DNA of 44,279 nt, taken from Anaerorhabdus sp036637135. GTDB lineage: Bacteria; Bacillota_I; Bacilli_A; Erysipelotrichales; Erysipelotrichaceae. Shown here piece by piece: positions 31,795 to 40,977 of this stretch. Position 1 is the stretch's first letter. Every line of letters starts with the position of its first letter. A program made the position numbers and the translations under genes. The notes beneath the pieces are model-generated. The model was not told the origin of the DNA. It saw nothing but the letters and a program-made list of their open reading frames with translations, and searched no databases. The DNA is taken from NCBI RefSeq assembly GCF_036637135.1, contig NZ_JAVWNC010000015.1:1-44279 (forward strand), given 5' to 3'.

Positions 31795-33175
31795 ATCTTG
31801 CTTTACTATAACGAACTCCATTCTCCATGGTAATTCCCTTTGCTGCCATCATTTCACTCACTGTAACAAGTTGATATCCCTTATCTATTAACATAGGAAT
31901 AACTTGTATTGCAGCATCCTTAGATTCCAAATGAATATCATGCATTAATATGATATCTCCATCTTTTACATCATTCAAAATCGTATCAACTGTTGTTTGT
32001 ACATCTCTTGTTTTCCAATCCAACGTATCCATACTCCACATTATAAACGGATATGGCGATTGTTCAGATACGCGCTTATTTATAGCTCCATAAGGAGGTC
32101 TAAATAATTTGATTTGATAACACCATTGACTTACATCCTCATATACTTTGTTGGATGTACCGTAGAATTGCAAGTCCAAATCTTTGTCCTTTGTTTTAAC
32201 AAGATAAGGATGACTCCAAGAGTGACTTCCAACCTCACTTCCAGACTCAATAGTATCTAGTACTGTATATCGTGAATTATTACCGATTCGATTACCCAAA
32301 ATAAAGAAAGTCGCTGCACTATCATATTCCCTTAGTGTACTTAAGATTTCACTCGTATATTGAACATGAGGTCCATCATCAAACGTTAACGCTACCATGG
32401 GACGATTTGGATCTACATATCGCATTGGTATATAAACAACTGGATCCTCAATTGTTTGTGTAATTCCTAAATCCAACGCAATGTGATTCGCTATCTCTTC
32501 TCCATTTTGTCTAAACTCAATTACTTGATTTTCGAACAAATCAATTTTAAATACTAATTCAGTGCCTTCAACATAGAAGTTTGAAAATACTTCCTTGTTA
32601 TTTGCGGTTACTTCTAAAAATTCACGTGAGAACGCTAACTCCTTTAAGTTTTCATCAGCTTTCGCCATATTCCTTAAGTTCTGCCTCAACAAACGTAATG
32701 CAACATCATCAAATACCGCTGTTGTATCTACAGTACTCCCTGTATTTTTATCAAGCATTATCGATTTTACATATTGAGAGTCAGTATCTTCATTTAATAC
32801 TTGGATATTATATTTAATTTGAGCAAGCGATGTGGATATGTCATCATATTGATAATCCACAAGAACCATTGTCGATTTATTGTCCTTGATGAAATCATCT
32901 TTTTGTTCAATAATCTCGTTAAATACTTCGTTTGCCTCATTGTATACAATATCATTCAAGTTATTATCTAAAGTTGGATAGTAAACCACAACGGAAAACT
33001 TTTTTCCTATTTTTTTAATATACTTTACTTTCTCTGTATGTTCACTAACTTGCTTTAAAGGTTCCGGAATATAGTCATTTATCAACATTATGCTTAAGCT
33101 AATTCCACAAATTAAAGCGATAAAGACAAATACAATCGCAATTTTTTTATTTCTTATTGTAGAATTTGAAATCAT
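31793..33175 (-). CDS. Membrane-anchored polysaccharide (peptidoglycan) deacetylase
   Basis: A 460-residue protein with an N-terminal membrane anchor (about 11-31), a middle extracellular domain (about 45-250) of the kind found before NodB domains in PgdA-like enzymes, and a C-terminal NodB deacetylase domain. All five catalytic motifs are intact: TFDDGPH, HSWSHP, RPPYGAIN, the Asp/Trp block MWSMDTLDWK and ILMHDIH. It probably removes acetyl groups from wall N-acetylglucosamine, giving lysozyme resistance. The start is 33175, 7 nt after GGGAGG; the upstream ATG at 33190 precedes that SD. Confidence 0.9.
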   Translation of the reverse strand: MISNSTIRNKKIAIVFVFIALICGISLSIMLINDYIPEPLKQVSEHTEKVKYIKKIGKKFSVVVYYPTLDNNLNDIVYNEANEVFNEIIEQKDDFIKDNKSTMVLVDYQYDDISTSLAQIKYNIQVLNEDTDSQYVKSIMLDKNTGSTVDTTAVFDDVALRLLRQNLRNMAKADENLKELAFSREFLEVTANNKEVFSNFYVEGTELVFKIDLFENQVIEFRQNGEEIANHIALDLGITQTIEDPVVYIPMRYVDPNRPMVALTFDDGPHVQYTSEILSTLREYDSAATFFILGNRIGNNSRYTVLDTIESGSEVGSHSWSHPYLVKTKDKDLDLQFYGTSNKVYEDVSQWCYQIKLFRPPYGAINKRVSEQSPYPFIMWSMDTLDWKTRDVQTTVDTILNDVKDGDIILMHDIHLESKDAAIQVIPMLIDKGYQLVTVSEMMAAKGITMENGVRYSKAR

Positions 33176-33281
33176 GATATTACCTCCCAAAACCTAATCC
33201 TATTTTATCATAGAAATGACACTTAATTTTACCTTAACAAAATTTTTTAGAATATCTTAAGAACTTTTATTTATAGAAAAT

Positions 33282-33309
33282 AAAATGATTGGTGGAAACC
33301 AATCATTTT
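33282..33309 (-). terminator. Terminator of the flavodoxin-like gene
   Basis: AAAATGATTGGT, loop GGAA, ACCAATCATTTT: a perfect 12-bp stem, followed on the minus strand by TTTTATTTTC. It overlaps the last codons of the gene. Confidence 0.8.
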
Positions 33310-33803
33310 GGAAATATTGTAAGTAGAATACGTTCGAAATGCTTGAAATCACTTTCATTCGGATGCAAAAGAGTTTCATCGAAACCTTTGAGAAACAAAT
33401 CAATATCAAACTTCGCAGTCTTACGATCCATCTTCTCGCATTTATTCTTAATCAATAAAGGCATTTTACCTTGACACATAAAATCACCAATTACTTTATT
33501 TCCTGGGTAAACACTCGATCTAACAATCTTAATTATTCGATCATAATATGTTTGAGTCTTTTGAAACCCAGCAGTTCCGAATAAGAATACTTTTTTATCC
33601 CTCATGTTTTTAAGAAATTCAAGGACTGAAGGATAGAAGTTTCCCTTGTCGACACCCGATCCGACAAAGATAAGTTCTGGTAAATTATCTGACTTTGTAA
33701 CATCCCCTTCATAAACACACTCACCGGGCACACACTTTTTAATGACATCCACTAGCATCTTTGTGTTCCCAGTTTTTGAAACATACACAATTGCGTACTC
33801 CAT
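33303..33803 (-). CDS. Flavodoxin-like protein
   Basis: A 166-residue protein. The N-terminal YVSKTGNTKMLVD is the FMN phosphate loop of flavodoxins and VGSGVDKGNFYPSV with LFGTAGF fits the second and third flavin loops. The last 50 residues form a basic, Lys-rich tail not found in electron-transfer flavodoxins. Such short flavodoxin-fold proteins in anaerobes often act as reductase partners or protoporphyrinogen-oxidase-like enzymes; the partner is not visible here. SD TGGAGG, with a good promoter upstream. Confidence 0.82.
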   Translation of the reverse strand: MEYAIVYVSKTGNTKMLVDVIKKCVPGECVYEGDVTKSDNLPELIFVGSGVDKGNFYPSVLEFLKNMRDKKVFLFGTAGFQKTQTYYDRIIKIVRSSVYPGNKVIGDFMCQGKMPLLIKNKCEKMDRKTAKFDIDLFLKGFDETLLHPNESDFKHFERILLTIFPK

Positions 33804-33827
33804 TTTCTACCTCCATATTCTATGATT

Positions 33828-33856
33828 ACTATATCGTTTCTATAATTTCTAGTCAA
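33828..33856 (-). promoter_or_regulatory. Promoter of the flavodoxin-like gene
   Basis: On the minus strand TTGACT (33856-33851), 17 bp, TATAGT (33833-33828). Confidence 0.7.
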
Positions 33857-33910
33857 CGAACACATATCATTCCAGCAATTTTAATTTTAATTCTTCTATT
33901 ATTCGTAAGA

Positions 33911-33945
33911 AAACCCTACCTAATTTACAACATCAAGGTAGGGTT
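33911..33945 (-). terminator. Terminator of the AfuABC-like transporter operon
   Basis: AACCCTACCT and AGGTAGGGTT pair over 10 bp around a 14-nt loop, followed by TTTTCTT on the minus strand, a few bases past the permease stop. Confidence 0.75.
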
Positions 33946-33949
33946 CTAA

Positions 33950-35602
33950 TTATAGTGCAATATCCTTTCCTTTAGATATCTTCATAAAGATGAGTAATGA
34001 TATAACGGTTGCGATTGTAAGTATCGTACTTAATGCCGCCGCTATTCCATAGTTACCACGAAGTACCTCGGTATATATCGCTATCGTTAGTGTTTTAGTC
34101 TTTGTTGTATAAAGAATAATTGCGGTTGATAACTCACTAATTAGAGTTACCCAACTTAGAATAGCTCCCGATATAATACCTGATGCCATCATTGGCATCG
34201 TAATCTTAAAGAATGTTTTTAACTTACTTGCCCCAAGAGAAATACTAGCCTCTTCAATTGACATTGGAATTTGTTGAAGAATCGCAACACTGGAACGTAT
34301 CGTATATGGAAGTCGACGAATCACAAGCGCTATAACCATTAACGCTAATCCTCCAATAGAGAAGAACTTATTTCTAAATGTTATCCCAAATGCAATACCA
34401 ACTACTGATCCCGGAATGATATATGGAATCATACTCATAACATCAACAGTATTTGTAACTTTATTTCTTCGTCTTACAACAAGGTAAGCAATGAGTACCG
34501 CTAAGAAAACAATGATGACTAATGCGATACCAGGAATCTTAAAGGTATTAATAATCGTATTTCCCATTCTATCAAACGCAGACTTATAACTCATTAAAGA
34601 ATGTCCTTCGGTGAACAATAACCCTTTTGTATTTTTAAAGGATGTATAAATAACATAACACTGTGGTAATATCGCAACACCAATAACTAAGTATGTATAT
34701 AGATGAACTAGGAAATTTTTCATTCCAGTTAGTGGTTTTTCTTCAATTGTATGCATCGCATTCATAGTAAATGAGAAATGATTACTTGCATACTTTTGCA
34801 CCAAGAAAATAATAGCAGTTACGATAATTGATACAATTGCAATGGCAGAAGCGAATCCATCATCACCACTTACTTCACTCATAAATTCATTGAATATGAG
34901 CACTGGGAAGGTTCTAAATCCCTCTCCTATTAACATCGGTGTACCAAAGTCTGAGAGGGCTCTCATAAAGACTAATAATCCACCCGCAAGCATGGTAGGC
35001 ATAACTAATGGAATTATGACTCTAAAGAATAATTTAATTCCACCACACCCCATATTTTGACTTGCTTCAATTAATGAATTATCTATATTTTTCAAAGCTC
35101 CTTGAATATACAAGAAGATTAATGGGAATAATTGACAAACTAATACGAGTAGAATACCTACAAATCCATAAATATTGGGAATCGCAATTCCAATACCTTT
35201 GAAGAAATTAGTAATAACTCCGTTTCTTCCTAAAAGTAAAATCCATGAATATGCCCCAATAAATGGTGCTGACATACTCGCAAGGATAATTAAAATTTGT
35301 AAAAATTTCTTACCTTTAATCTTAAACATTGTAAAGAAGTAGGCAAGAGGTGTACCAATTCCTACAGCTAAAAGTGTTGTCCAAAAACTAACATTAAAAC
35401 TATTAATTAATGTATCTGAATAATACTTTTTACCAAAGAATTTTGCAAAATAATCAAGTGTTACTGCACCTGTTTCTTTATTAATTACGGCTTGATATAA
35501 AACTGTCCCTAGTGGCAAGACCAAAAATAAGATATATAAACCAAGTATAGTAAGAGTGATTATTCCCCAAATATCTAACTTGAATTTATTATTATTTTTC
35601 AT
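33950..35602 (-). CDS. Fused ABC permease, FbpB/AfuB type (two BPD_transp_1 modules)
   Basis: A 550-residue permease with about 12 helices made of two tandem BPD_transp_1 modules. Each has its own EAA loop: EASQNMGCGGIKLFFRVIIP near residue 190 and EASISLGASKLKTFFKITMP near 465. The single polypeptide therefore supplies both halves of the channel, as in FbpB and AfuB. The start at 35602 overlaps the ATPase stop by 11 bases, with AGGTG upstream. It partners the ATPase and lipoprotein that precede it in the operon. Confidence 0.9.
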   Translation of the reverse strand: MKNNNKFKLDIWGIITLTILGLYILFLVLPLGTVLYQAVINKETGAVTLDYFAKFFGKKYYSDTLINSFNVSFWTTLLAVGIGTPLAYFFTMFKIKGKKFLQILIILASMSAPFIGAYSWILLLGRNGVITNFFKGIGIAIPNIYGFVGILLVLVCQLFPLIFLYIQGALKNIDNSLIEASQNMGCGGIKLFFRVIIPLVMPTMLAGGLLVFMRALSDFGTPMLIGEGFRTFPVLIFNEFMSEVSGDDGFASAIAIVSIIVTAIIFLVQKYASNHFSFTMNAMHTIEEKPLTGMKNFLVHLYTYLVIGVAILPQCYVIYTSFKNTKGLLFTEGHSLMSYKSAFDRMGNTIINTFKIPGIALVIIVFLAVLIAYLVVRRRNKVTNTVDVMSMIPYIIPGSVVGIAFGITFRNKFFSIGGLALMVIALVIRRLPYTIRSSVAILQQIPMSIEEASISLGASKLKTFFKITMPMMASGIISGAILSWVTLISELSTAIILYTTKTKTLTIAIYTEVLRGNYGIAAALSTILTIATVISLLIFMKISKGKDIAL

Positions 35603-36698
35603 CGTTAACACCTACCATTAAGTTATACGAACCATCTTCACTAAAGATATTTATTTTTTCACGTTTAACTGTTAACTTAATTTTTGTTTTAGGTGCAATG
35701 ATACTGTCAATTGATGATTCTTGTATAATTTCAACTTTGTCACCAGTTTCTTCAAGATGTACAAAATAATGTGTATTTAGTCCTAAAAATACACTGGAAT
35801 CTACAATCGCATCCATTCCTTCATGTTCATGATTGATAATAAATTCTTCAGGTCGAATTGAAATCTGTACATTTTGATCCTTTTGATATTCTTCACGCAC
35901 TGTATCAAGTGTTATTGCATAATTTGGAGTAATATTTAACTTTACTACACCATTATCCATCGTCACATTACCCTTCATAATATTTGTACGTCCAATAAAT
36001 GTTGATACAAATAAATTACTTGGTCTTTGATACAAATCTTTTGGCGTCCCAATGTGTTGGATAACTCCATCTTTCATAACTGCAATCCGATCTGAAATAG
36101 CCATCGCTTCTTCTTGATCATGAGTTACATATACCGTAGTAATACCAACTTCATTTTGAATATCTTTAATAACAGTACGCATTTCAACTCTTAGTTTCGC
36201 ATCCAGATTACTCAATGGTTCATCCATCAAAAGTACATCTGGCTTAATAACTAACGCACGTGCTAATGCAACACGTTGTTGTTGACCTCCCGATAATCGC
36301 TCAGGCATACGATCCTTGTATGAATCAATTTGTACTATCTTTAAGAATTTTTCAGTATCTTGTTCTATTTGTTCCTTTGGTACTTTTCTATTTTTCAAAC
36401 CAAAGGCAACATTTTCCTTAACACTTAAATGTGGAAAAATTGCATAGTTTTGGAAAACCATCCCTATATTACGTTTTCCTGGATCCATATCATTTATCCT
36501 AGTATCGCCGAAATAAAAATCCCCACCTTCAATACTATTGAATCCTGCAATCATACGTAAAAGTGTTGTTTTCCCGCAACCAGATGGACCAAGAAGGGTG
36601 AATAACTCACCCTTTTTAATGTCCACAGAAAGGTTCGAGATGACCGTATTTTGACCGTATTTTTTAACTGCATCTTTGATTTTAATGTTTACGCTCAT
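35592..36698 (-). CDS. ABC importer ATPase, FbpC/AfuC/PotA-like with TOBE domain
   Basis: A 368-residue ATPase: Walker A GPSGCGKTT near residue 38, LSGGQQQRVALARAL, Walker B VLLMDEPLSNLDAKLR and switch VYVTHDQEEAM. The C-terminal region (about 240-368) holds a TOBE-like regulatory domain, as in the CUT1, polyamine and iron importers. SD AAAGGAG before ATG 36698. Located between the binding protein and the fused permease genes. The family alone does not settle the substrate; see the binding protein. Confidence 0.9.
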   Translation of the reverse strand: MSVNIKIKDAVKKYGQNTVISNLSVDIKKGELFTLLGPSGCGKTTLLRMIAGFNSIEGGDFYFGDTRINDMDPGKRNIGMVFQNYAIFPHLSVKENVAFGLKNRKVPKEQIEQDTEKFLKIVQIDSYKDRMPERLSGGQQQRVALARALVIKPDVLLMDEPLSNLDAKLRVEMRTVIKDIQNEVGITTVYVTHDQEEAMAISDRIAVMKDGVIQHIGTPKDLYQRPSNLFVSTFIGRTNIMKGNVTMDNGVVKLNITPNYAITLDTVREEYQKDQNVQISIRPEEFIINHEHEGMDAIVDSSVFLGLNTHYFVHLEETGDKVEIIQESSIDSIIAPKTKIKLTVKREKINIFSEDGSYNLMVGVNDEK

Positions 36699-36719
36699 CT
36701 TTCTATCTCCTTTATTTAA

Positions 36720-37766
36720 TTATTTTTGTAATGAAGCAAATAAATCAGTGTATTTAGTTGCTAATTCATCTTTATGACTGTTTACCCATTCGCGATCTTC
36801 ATCAATTGTAGTAATGTCAACGATTGGAGTCATATAGTCTGCAGTTTTAGCTTCAGCTAAAGCTGGACGATTAGTTAATGTTGTACCGAAAATATCTTGT
36901 ACTTCAGGTGTTAATATGAAGTCAATAAATTTCTTAGCATTATCCATATTTTTTGCACCTTTGATGATACCTGATGTTGCTGGTAAGTATACTGATCCTT
37001 CAGTTGGATATACTAATGCAACATTAGCACCGTCACGTACTAATTGAGCACATGGATCTTCATAAGATAAACCAACAATCATTTCACCATCTGCTACTGA
37101 TTTATAAACAGCACTTGATCCTGATGCAACTTTTCCATCGAGTTGTTCAATTAATTTTCCAACATATGCCCAAGCTTCTTCAGATTCATATCCACCCATA
37201 GCAAGTAGAATATTGGTTAATTGTGCAAATGCACTCGAAGATGTTGCAGGATCTCCCATTGCGATTTTACCCTTTAATTCAGGATTTAATAAATCTTCAT
37301 AACTTTCAATTTTGATGTCACCAATAAGATCTTTATTTACGATTAATACGCTACCATCAAGAACATAACTTGTAGTAAATCCAGATTGATTTTGATATGC
37401 TTCTGGCAATGTAGCATCCGCTGGTGAAACGTAGTTTTCCCATAAATCAGGATTTGAAATGTATTGTGAGTGAGCTCCACCAAACATGATATCTGCATAT
37501 GGATCATCTTTCTCAGATTGAATACGTTTAATTAATTCACCTGTTCCTGCTTGAATAACTTCAACTTCTACGCCATAAGTTTCTTCGAATAAAGGAATTA
37601 CGGAATTCATTAACCCTTCACTATTTGGAGAATAGACAACTAATTTACCCGTTGTTTCAGCTGTTGATTCTCCTTCTGGTTTTTCTTCTTTTGGAGCTGG
37701 TGTTGAGCATCCTGTTACCGATAGTAACAAAGCACCCATTAAAACTAATGATAGAAACTTTTTCAT
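36720..37766 (-). CDS. Solute-binding lipoprotein of the FbpA/AfuA cluster, probably not for iron
   Basis: A 348-residue lipoprotein (lipobox VTGCST) followed by a family 1/6-like binding fold: GKLVVYSPNSEGLMNSVIP, FEETYGVEVEVIQAGTGE and MGDPATSSSAFAQL. FbpA iron carriers have tandem tyrosines after a GEVPxxLINNYY stretch; here the matching stretch is DGEMIVGLSYEDPCAQL, with one Tyr. That, the cre site and the linked YesM/YesN pair point to an organic phosphate or sugar-phosphate ligand, as shown for AfuA. The ligand remains an inference. SD CAGGAGGG. Confidence 0.8.
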   Translation of the reverse strand: MKKFLSLVLMGALLLSVTGCSTPAPKEEKPEGESTAETTGKLVVYSPNSEGLMNSVIPLFEETYGVEVEVIQAGTGELIKRIQSEKDDPYADIMFGGAHSQYISNPDLWENYVSPADATLPEAYQNQSGFTTSYVLDGSVLIVNKDLIGDIKIESYEDLLNPELKGKIAMGDPATSSSAFAQLTNILLAMGGYESEEAWAYVGKLIEQLDGKVASGSSAVYKSVADGEMIVGLSYEDPCAQLVRDGANVALVYPTEGSVYLPATSGIIKGAKNMDNAKKFIDFILTPEVQDIFGTTLTNRPALAEAKTADYMTPIVDITTIDEDREWVNSHKDELATKYTDLFASLQK

Positions 37767-37796
37767 TTTCAGATTTCCCTCCTGTTTCTTAACTTA

Positions 37797-37823
37797 ATTA
37801 TAAAAACTGTGGTAACGCTTTCA
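37797..37823 (-). promoter_or_regulatory. Promoter -10 and cre (CcpA) site upstream of the binding-protein gene
   Basis: Minus-strand TATAAT at 37802-37797. TGAAAGCGTTACCA (37823-37810) matches the cre consensus TGWAANCGNTNWCA at 13 of 14 positions and fills the spacer towards the -35, a position where CcpA represses. The transporter is thus probably under carbon catabolite control. Confidence 0.65.
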
Positions 37824-37868
37824 TATGGCATTATCCTACAAATTTGGCTAATTTATAAAACCAAATGA

Positions 37869-37890
37869 AAAGCTACTAATACGTAGCCTT
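37869..37890 (-). terminator. Weak hairpin after the AraC-type regulator gene
   Basis: GGCTAC, a 6-nt loop, GTAGCT, then TTTTC on the minus strand. It overlaps the regulator stop. It is short, so read-through into the transporter genes is possible. Confidence 0.45.
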
Positions 37891-38655
37891 TTCAAAATCT
37901 TTTGGTGAACACCCTATATACTTGTTAAATACGATGTTAAAGTACTTATAATTTTTAAATCCTGTCATTTCAGCAATCCTATAAATTGGATATTGTTTAT
38001 CCTTAATCATTTCCACTGCAATCAAAATACGATATCGATTTAGGTAATCATTGAAGGTTGTCCCTGTTTCAGTTTTAAACTTATTGTTTAGAAGTGTTGC
38101 ACTACATTGTAACTTCTCAACTAAATCGTACATTACAATCTTTTTTTGATAATTTTCTTGAATGTATTGAATCATTTGTGCAACAGTTACCGATTTATCA
38201 GTAAGTAAGAGTAACTTCTCGTTTAATACATTGTTTTCAGTGATTTCTTCTTTTTTGGAAATTTGAAACAAATAGCTTTTTCTCATTTCAATTTGTTCAA
38301 TTGCTCTTCTTAAGGCATTCCGTAATTCCTCATGGTCAACCGGTTTTAAAAGATATTCACTGACACCAAAACGAATTGCTTGTTTAGCATAATCGAATTC
38401 ATTATATCCCGAAACAATGATAGCACTATAATTGAATTCTTCTGTTGTTTCCTTAATCATTTCAAATCCATTCATAATTGGCATATTAATATCTACTAAA
38501 ACAATATCTGGATGATGTTCTTTGATTTTTTGAACACCTTCTGATCCATTATTTGCTTCCGCTACTACATTACAATCAAAATCTGCCCAATTAATCGAAT
38601 AGATAAGCCCCTTGCGAATTAGTGCTTCATCTTCAACTACTAATACTTTATACAT
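37876..38655 (-). CDS. Response regulator with AraC-type DNA-binding domain (YesN-like)
   Basis: A 259-residue regulator: receiver domain (1-120) with VVEDEALIRKG, Asp in IVLVDINMPIMNGF (about residue 54), and Lys in YLLKPVD; a short linker; then two AraC helix-turn-helix units (about 160-257), the second being YPIYRIAEMTGFKNYKYFNIVFNKY. The start at 38655 lies 6 nt after GGAGG inside the kinase gene; ATG 38661 abuts that SD. It is paired with the kinase upstream and probably activates the adjacent transporter operon. Confidence 0.92.
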   Translation of the reverse strand: MYKVLVVEDEALIRKGLIYSINWADFDCNVVAEANNGSEGVQKIKEHHPDIVLVDINMPIMNGFEMIKETTEEFNYSAIIVSGYNEFDYAKQAIRFGVSEYLLKPVDHEELRNALRRAIEQIEMRKSYLFQISKKEEITENNVLNEKLLLLTDKSVTVAQMIQYIQENYQKKIVMYDLVEKLQCSATLLNNKFKTETGTTFNDYLNRYRILIAVEMIKDKQYPIYRIAEMTGFKNYKYFNIVFNKYIGCSPKDFEKATY

Positions 38656-40318
38656 ACTCATCCTCCAACTTAATCATAATTGCAATTTTGGTACCTATAC
38701 CTTCTCTAGATGATATTGTTAAACTTGAAGAATTACTATACTGTAGATGCAAGCGTTTTGCTACATTCGCAAGTCCTATGTGATTTGTATGGTTCATATC
38801 TTTGGAGTTAATCATTTCGTTGATTGTAGCTAATTCTTCTCGACTCATTCCTTCCCCATTATCTTCAACCTCTATAATTAGGTAATGATCAATAATATCT
38901 GCAGTTATCCAAATTGATAATGCATTTTTCTTTTTAAAGTTATGTTTTATACTGTTTTCAATTAAGGGCTGAATAATTAATTTCGGTATCACGCAGGGAT
39001 AACATTTCTCATCTATTTTTATGGTATATTCAAATCTTTCTTGAAAACGCACCTTATTGATATCTAGAAAACTTTGTATATATTCCATATCTTCTTGTAT
39101 GGATACTTTATCTTCACCATTGGAAATACTATATCTCAGTATTTTCGTTAACTTGAAGATTAAATCACTCGCCACATTTTGATCCATAATCATCGTATAG
39201 CGAATAGTTTCCAGTGTATTGTATAAGAAATGCGGATTAAATTGGGCTTGAAGTTGTTTAATTTCCATCATTCTTCTTAAATCTAATAATTGCTCATTAC
39301 GTTGCGCTAATTGATTAATTTCACGAATCATATCATTTGTTTCTTTTGCGATTACTTCAAACTCATCATCCGTATGAATATCAATTTGTTTTATTTCACC
39401 TTTTTTCACTTTATCCATTTCACTCAACAAAACCGATAAAGACTCTGTTGTATTTTTTGAAATACGTTTTGAATAATAATCCAATAAAAAAGCAATACCA
39501 CCAATTGAGAGGAGAATTAAGATAAATAACGTATTTCGATCAATGATTTCTTCTTGGTACAATAGACTAATGAATTTGTATCCATTTTGTGTTTTAACTT
39601 TTGTAGTGTAATTCAAATTGTTTATTTTAACACTATGATTCTCTATATCAAATGCAAGTTTCCTCATTTGTCTCACAAGCTGTGTTTCAGATGATGCTAC
39701 AACTTGATTCTTTGAATCTAAAATAATGTAATGATCTGCAGGTTTGCGCTCAATATAATTTATTAAGTTAGAGTCCTTAATATAATATAGTGCAAGTACA
39801 TCATGTGAAAGTAATCCTGCAACTACAGTAAATTCATGATAGTTACCATTAATTTTTCCATAGTAATTGAGTGATACATTTTCATTTTCGTCTTTGATAT
39901 CTCTCAAAATCAATTTTTGATAACTCTTGTTTACAGCATCAAACTCTTCGTTTTGAAAACTTGTGAATAAGATATCCATATTGGAATCAAGTAATACTAA
40001 ATCAAAACTGAAATCTCGAATGTTGTTGATGCTATACAATTCTTGATAAATAATTGAATCAACTTGTGGATGAGTAATGAAATACTCTATCTCAGGATTG
40101 TTCTTCATTGCATCTATACTCAAACTACAATCTTCTAAAAGTAACATAAATTGATTCTTAATACGATCATTACTTAATGTTAATTTACGTTCCTTATTAT
40201 AATTATCATAATAATTCGCAAGTATAGTTAAAAGAACAATAGCGACAACTACAATCACTAAAGTAATTTTTAATATTTGTTTCCTCAATTTTTTCTGAAA
40301 GCGATTTTCCGTATTCAT
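38648..40318 (-). CDS. Sensor histidine kinase, YesM/HptS-like (PF06580)
   Basis: A 556-residue kinase. Helix 1 (about 17-36), a large extracellular domain (about 40-262), helix 2 (about 263-283), a HAMP-like linker, then the His_kinase domain with QAQFNPHFLYNTLE (phospho-His near 358) and a HATPase with IQPLIENSIKHN and VEDNGEGM. This architecture is shared by YesM-type sensors of sugars and by HptS, the hexose-phosphate sensor of staphylococci that works with an AfuA-like binding protein. The extracellular domain is Cache-like in size. Confidence 0.92.
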   Translation of the reverse strand: MNTENRFQKKLRKQILKITLVIVVVAIVLLTILANYYDNYNKERKLTLSNDRIKNQFMLLLEDCSLSIDAMKNNPEIEYFITHPQVDSIIYQELYSINNIRDFSFDLVLLDSNMDILFTSFQNEEFDAVNKSYQKLILRDIKDENENVSLNYYGKINGNYHEFTVVAGLLSHDVLALYYIKDSNLINYIERKPADHYIILDSKNQVVASSETQLVRQMRKLAFDIENHSVKINNLNYTTKVKTQNGYKFISLLYQEEIIDRNTLFILILLSIGGIAFLLDYYSKRISKNTTESLSVLLSEMDKVKKGEIKQIDIHTDDEFEVIAKETNDMIREINQLAQRNEQLLDLRRMMEIKQLQAQFNPHFLYNTLETIRYTMIMDQNVASDLIFKLTKILRYSISNGEDKVSIQEDMEYIQSFLDINKVRFQERFEYTIKIDEKCYPCVIPKLIIQPLIENSIKHNFKKKNALSIWITADIIDHYLIIEVEDNGEGMSREELATINEMINSKDMNHTNHIGLANVAKRLHLQYSNSSSLTISSREGIGTKIAIMIKLEDEYV

Positions 40319-40328
40319 AATTTCCCCT

Positions 40329-40348
40329 AATGATTACTTTCAATCATT
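40329..40348 (-). promoter_or_regulatory. Inverted repeat in the leader of the YesM-like kinase gene
   Basis: AATGATTGAAAGTAATCATT is a perfect 7-bp inverted repeat with a 6-bp spacer, directly before the AGGGGA SD. It could be an operator or an RNA hairpin; no regulator match. Confidence 0.35.
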
Positions 40349-40384
40349 GTATAATTTTTATCTACTCCACGCAAACAAAGAAAA

Positions 40385-40402
40385 AAAGTTCCAAAGAACT
40401 TT
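40385..40402 (-). terminator. Terminator of the CHR transporter pair
   Basis: On the minus strand AAAGTTC, loop TTTG, GAACTTT followed by TTTTC. It begins at the stop codon of the second CHR gene. Confidence 0.75.
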
Positions 40403-40977
40403 CATTTTAAAATCATTGGTAAATAGGCAAGTGTACCAATAACACCTGTACCAAATATAATTGTAATTGCATTCATCTTATATTTTCTTAATAAGAAGAA
40501 AGCACCAATGAAAAGAACAAACTCAACAACTCTAAAGTTACCCATTACAATTGACTTTAAGTCCGTATTGAATAACCCTAGCATCAGAATCGATAAACCT
40601 GCAGATGCAATCATCGCAACTACTGCTGGTCTTAATGCCGCTAACACAGTTTGTACACCACTAAAATTACGATACTTATAATAGAAATGCGCCAGAAGTA
40701 AGCAAATTATGAATGATGGTAATATACATCCTATTGTACAGATTATCGCACCAAATGGTCCTGCAAGCCGTGTTCCTACAAATGTTGCAGAATTAATTGA
40801 AATTGGCCCGGGTGTCATTTCCGCTATCGTAATTAAATCTGTAAATTCTGCCATTGTCATTAGTTGATGAACATTCACTATTTGATTTTGAATCAACGGA
40901 ATTGCAGCATAACCTCCACCAACGGAGAATAATCCAACTTGAATGAAACTTAAAAACAATTTAAATAGTATTTCCAT
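40402..40977 (-). CDS. CHR-family (chromate) transporter, half-size subunit
   Basis: A 191-residue single CHR domain with about six helices. Hallmarks are SFIQVGLFSVGGGYAAIPLIQ, TIAEMTPGPISINSATFVG and RLAGPFGAIICTIGCILPSF. Half-size CHR proteins work as pairs, and the sister gene overlaps this start by one base (TAATG). The family is known for chromate efflux, but chromate is unlikely to be the everyday substrate of an anaerobe; an oxyanion or organic anion is possible. Confidence 0.88.
   Translation of the reverse strand: MEILFKLFLSFIQVGLFSVGGGYAAIPLIQNQIVNVHQLMTMAEFTDLITIAEMTPGPISINSATFVGTRLAGPFGAIICTIGCILPSFIICLLLAHFYYKYRNFSGVQTVLAALRPAVVAMIASAGLSILMLGLFNTDLKSIVMGNFRVVEFVLFIGAFFLLRKYKMNAITIIFGTGVIGTLAYLPMILK

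Noticed and set aside
33950..37766. Iron(III) transporter FbpABC as the name for this operon
   Set aside because: The tandem tyrosine iron site is not present and a cre site replaces any sign of iron control, so I kept a substrate-neutral call.
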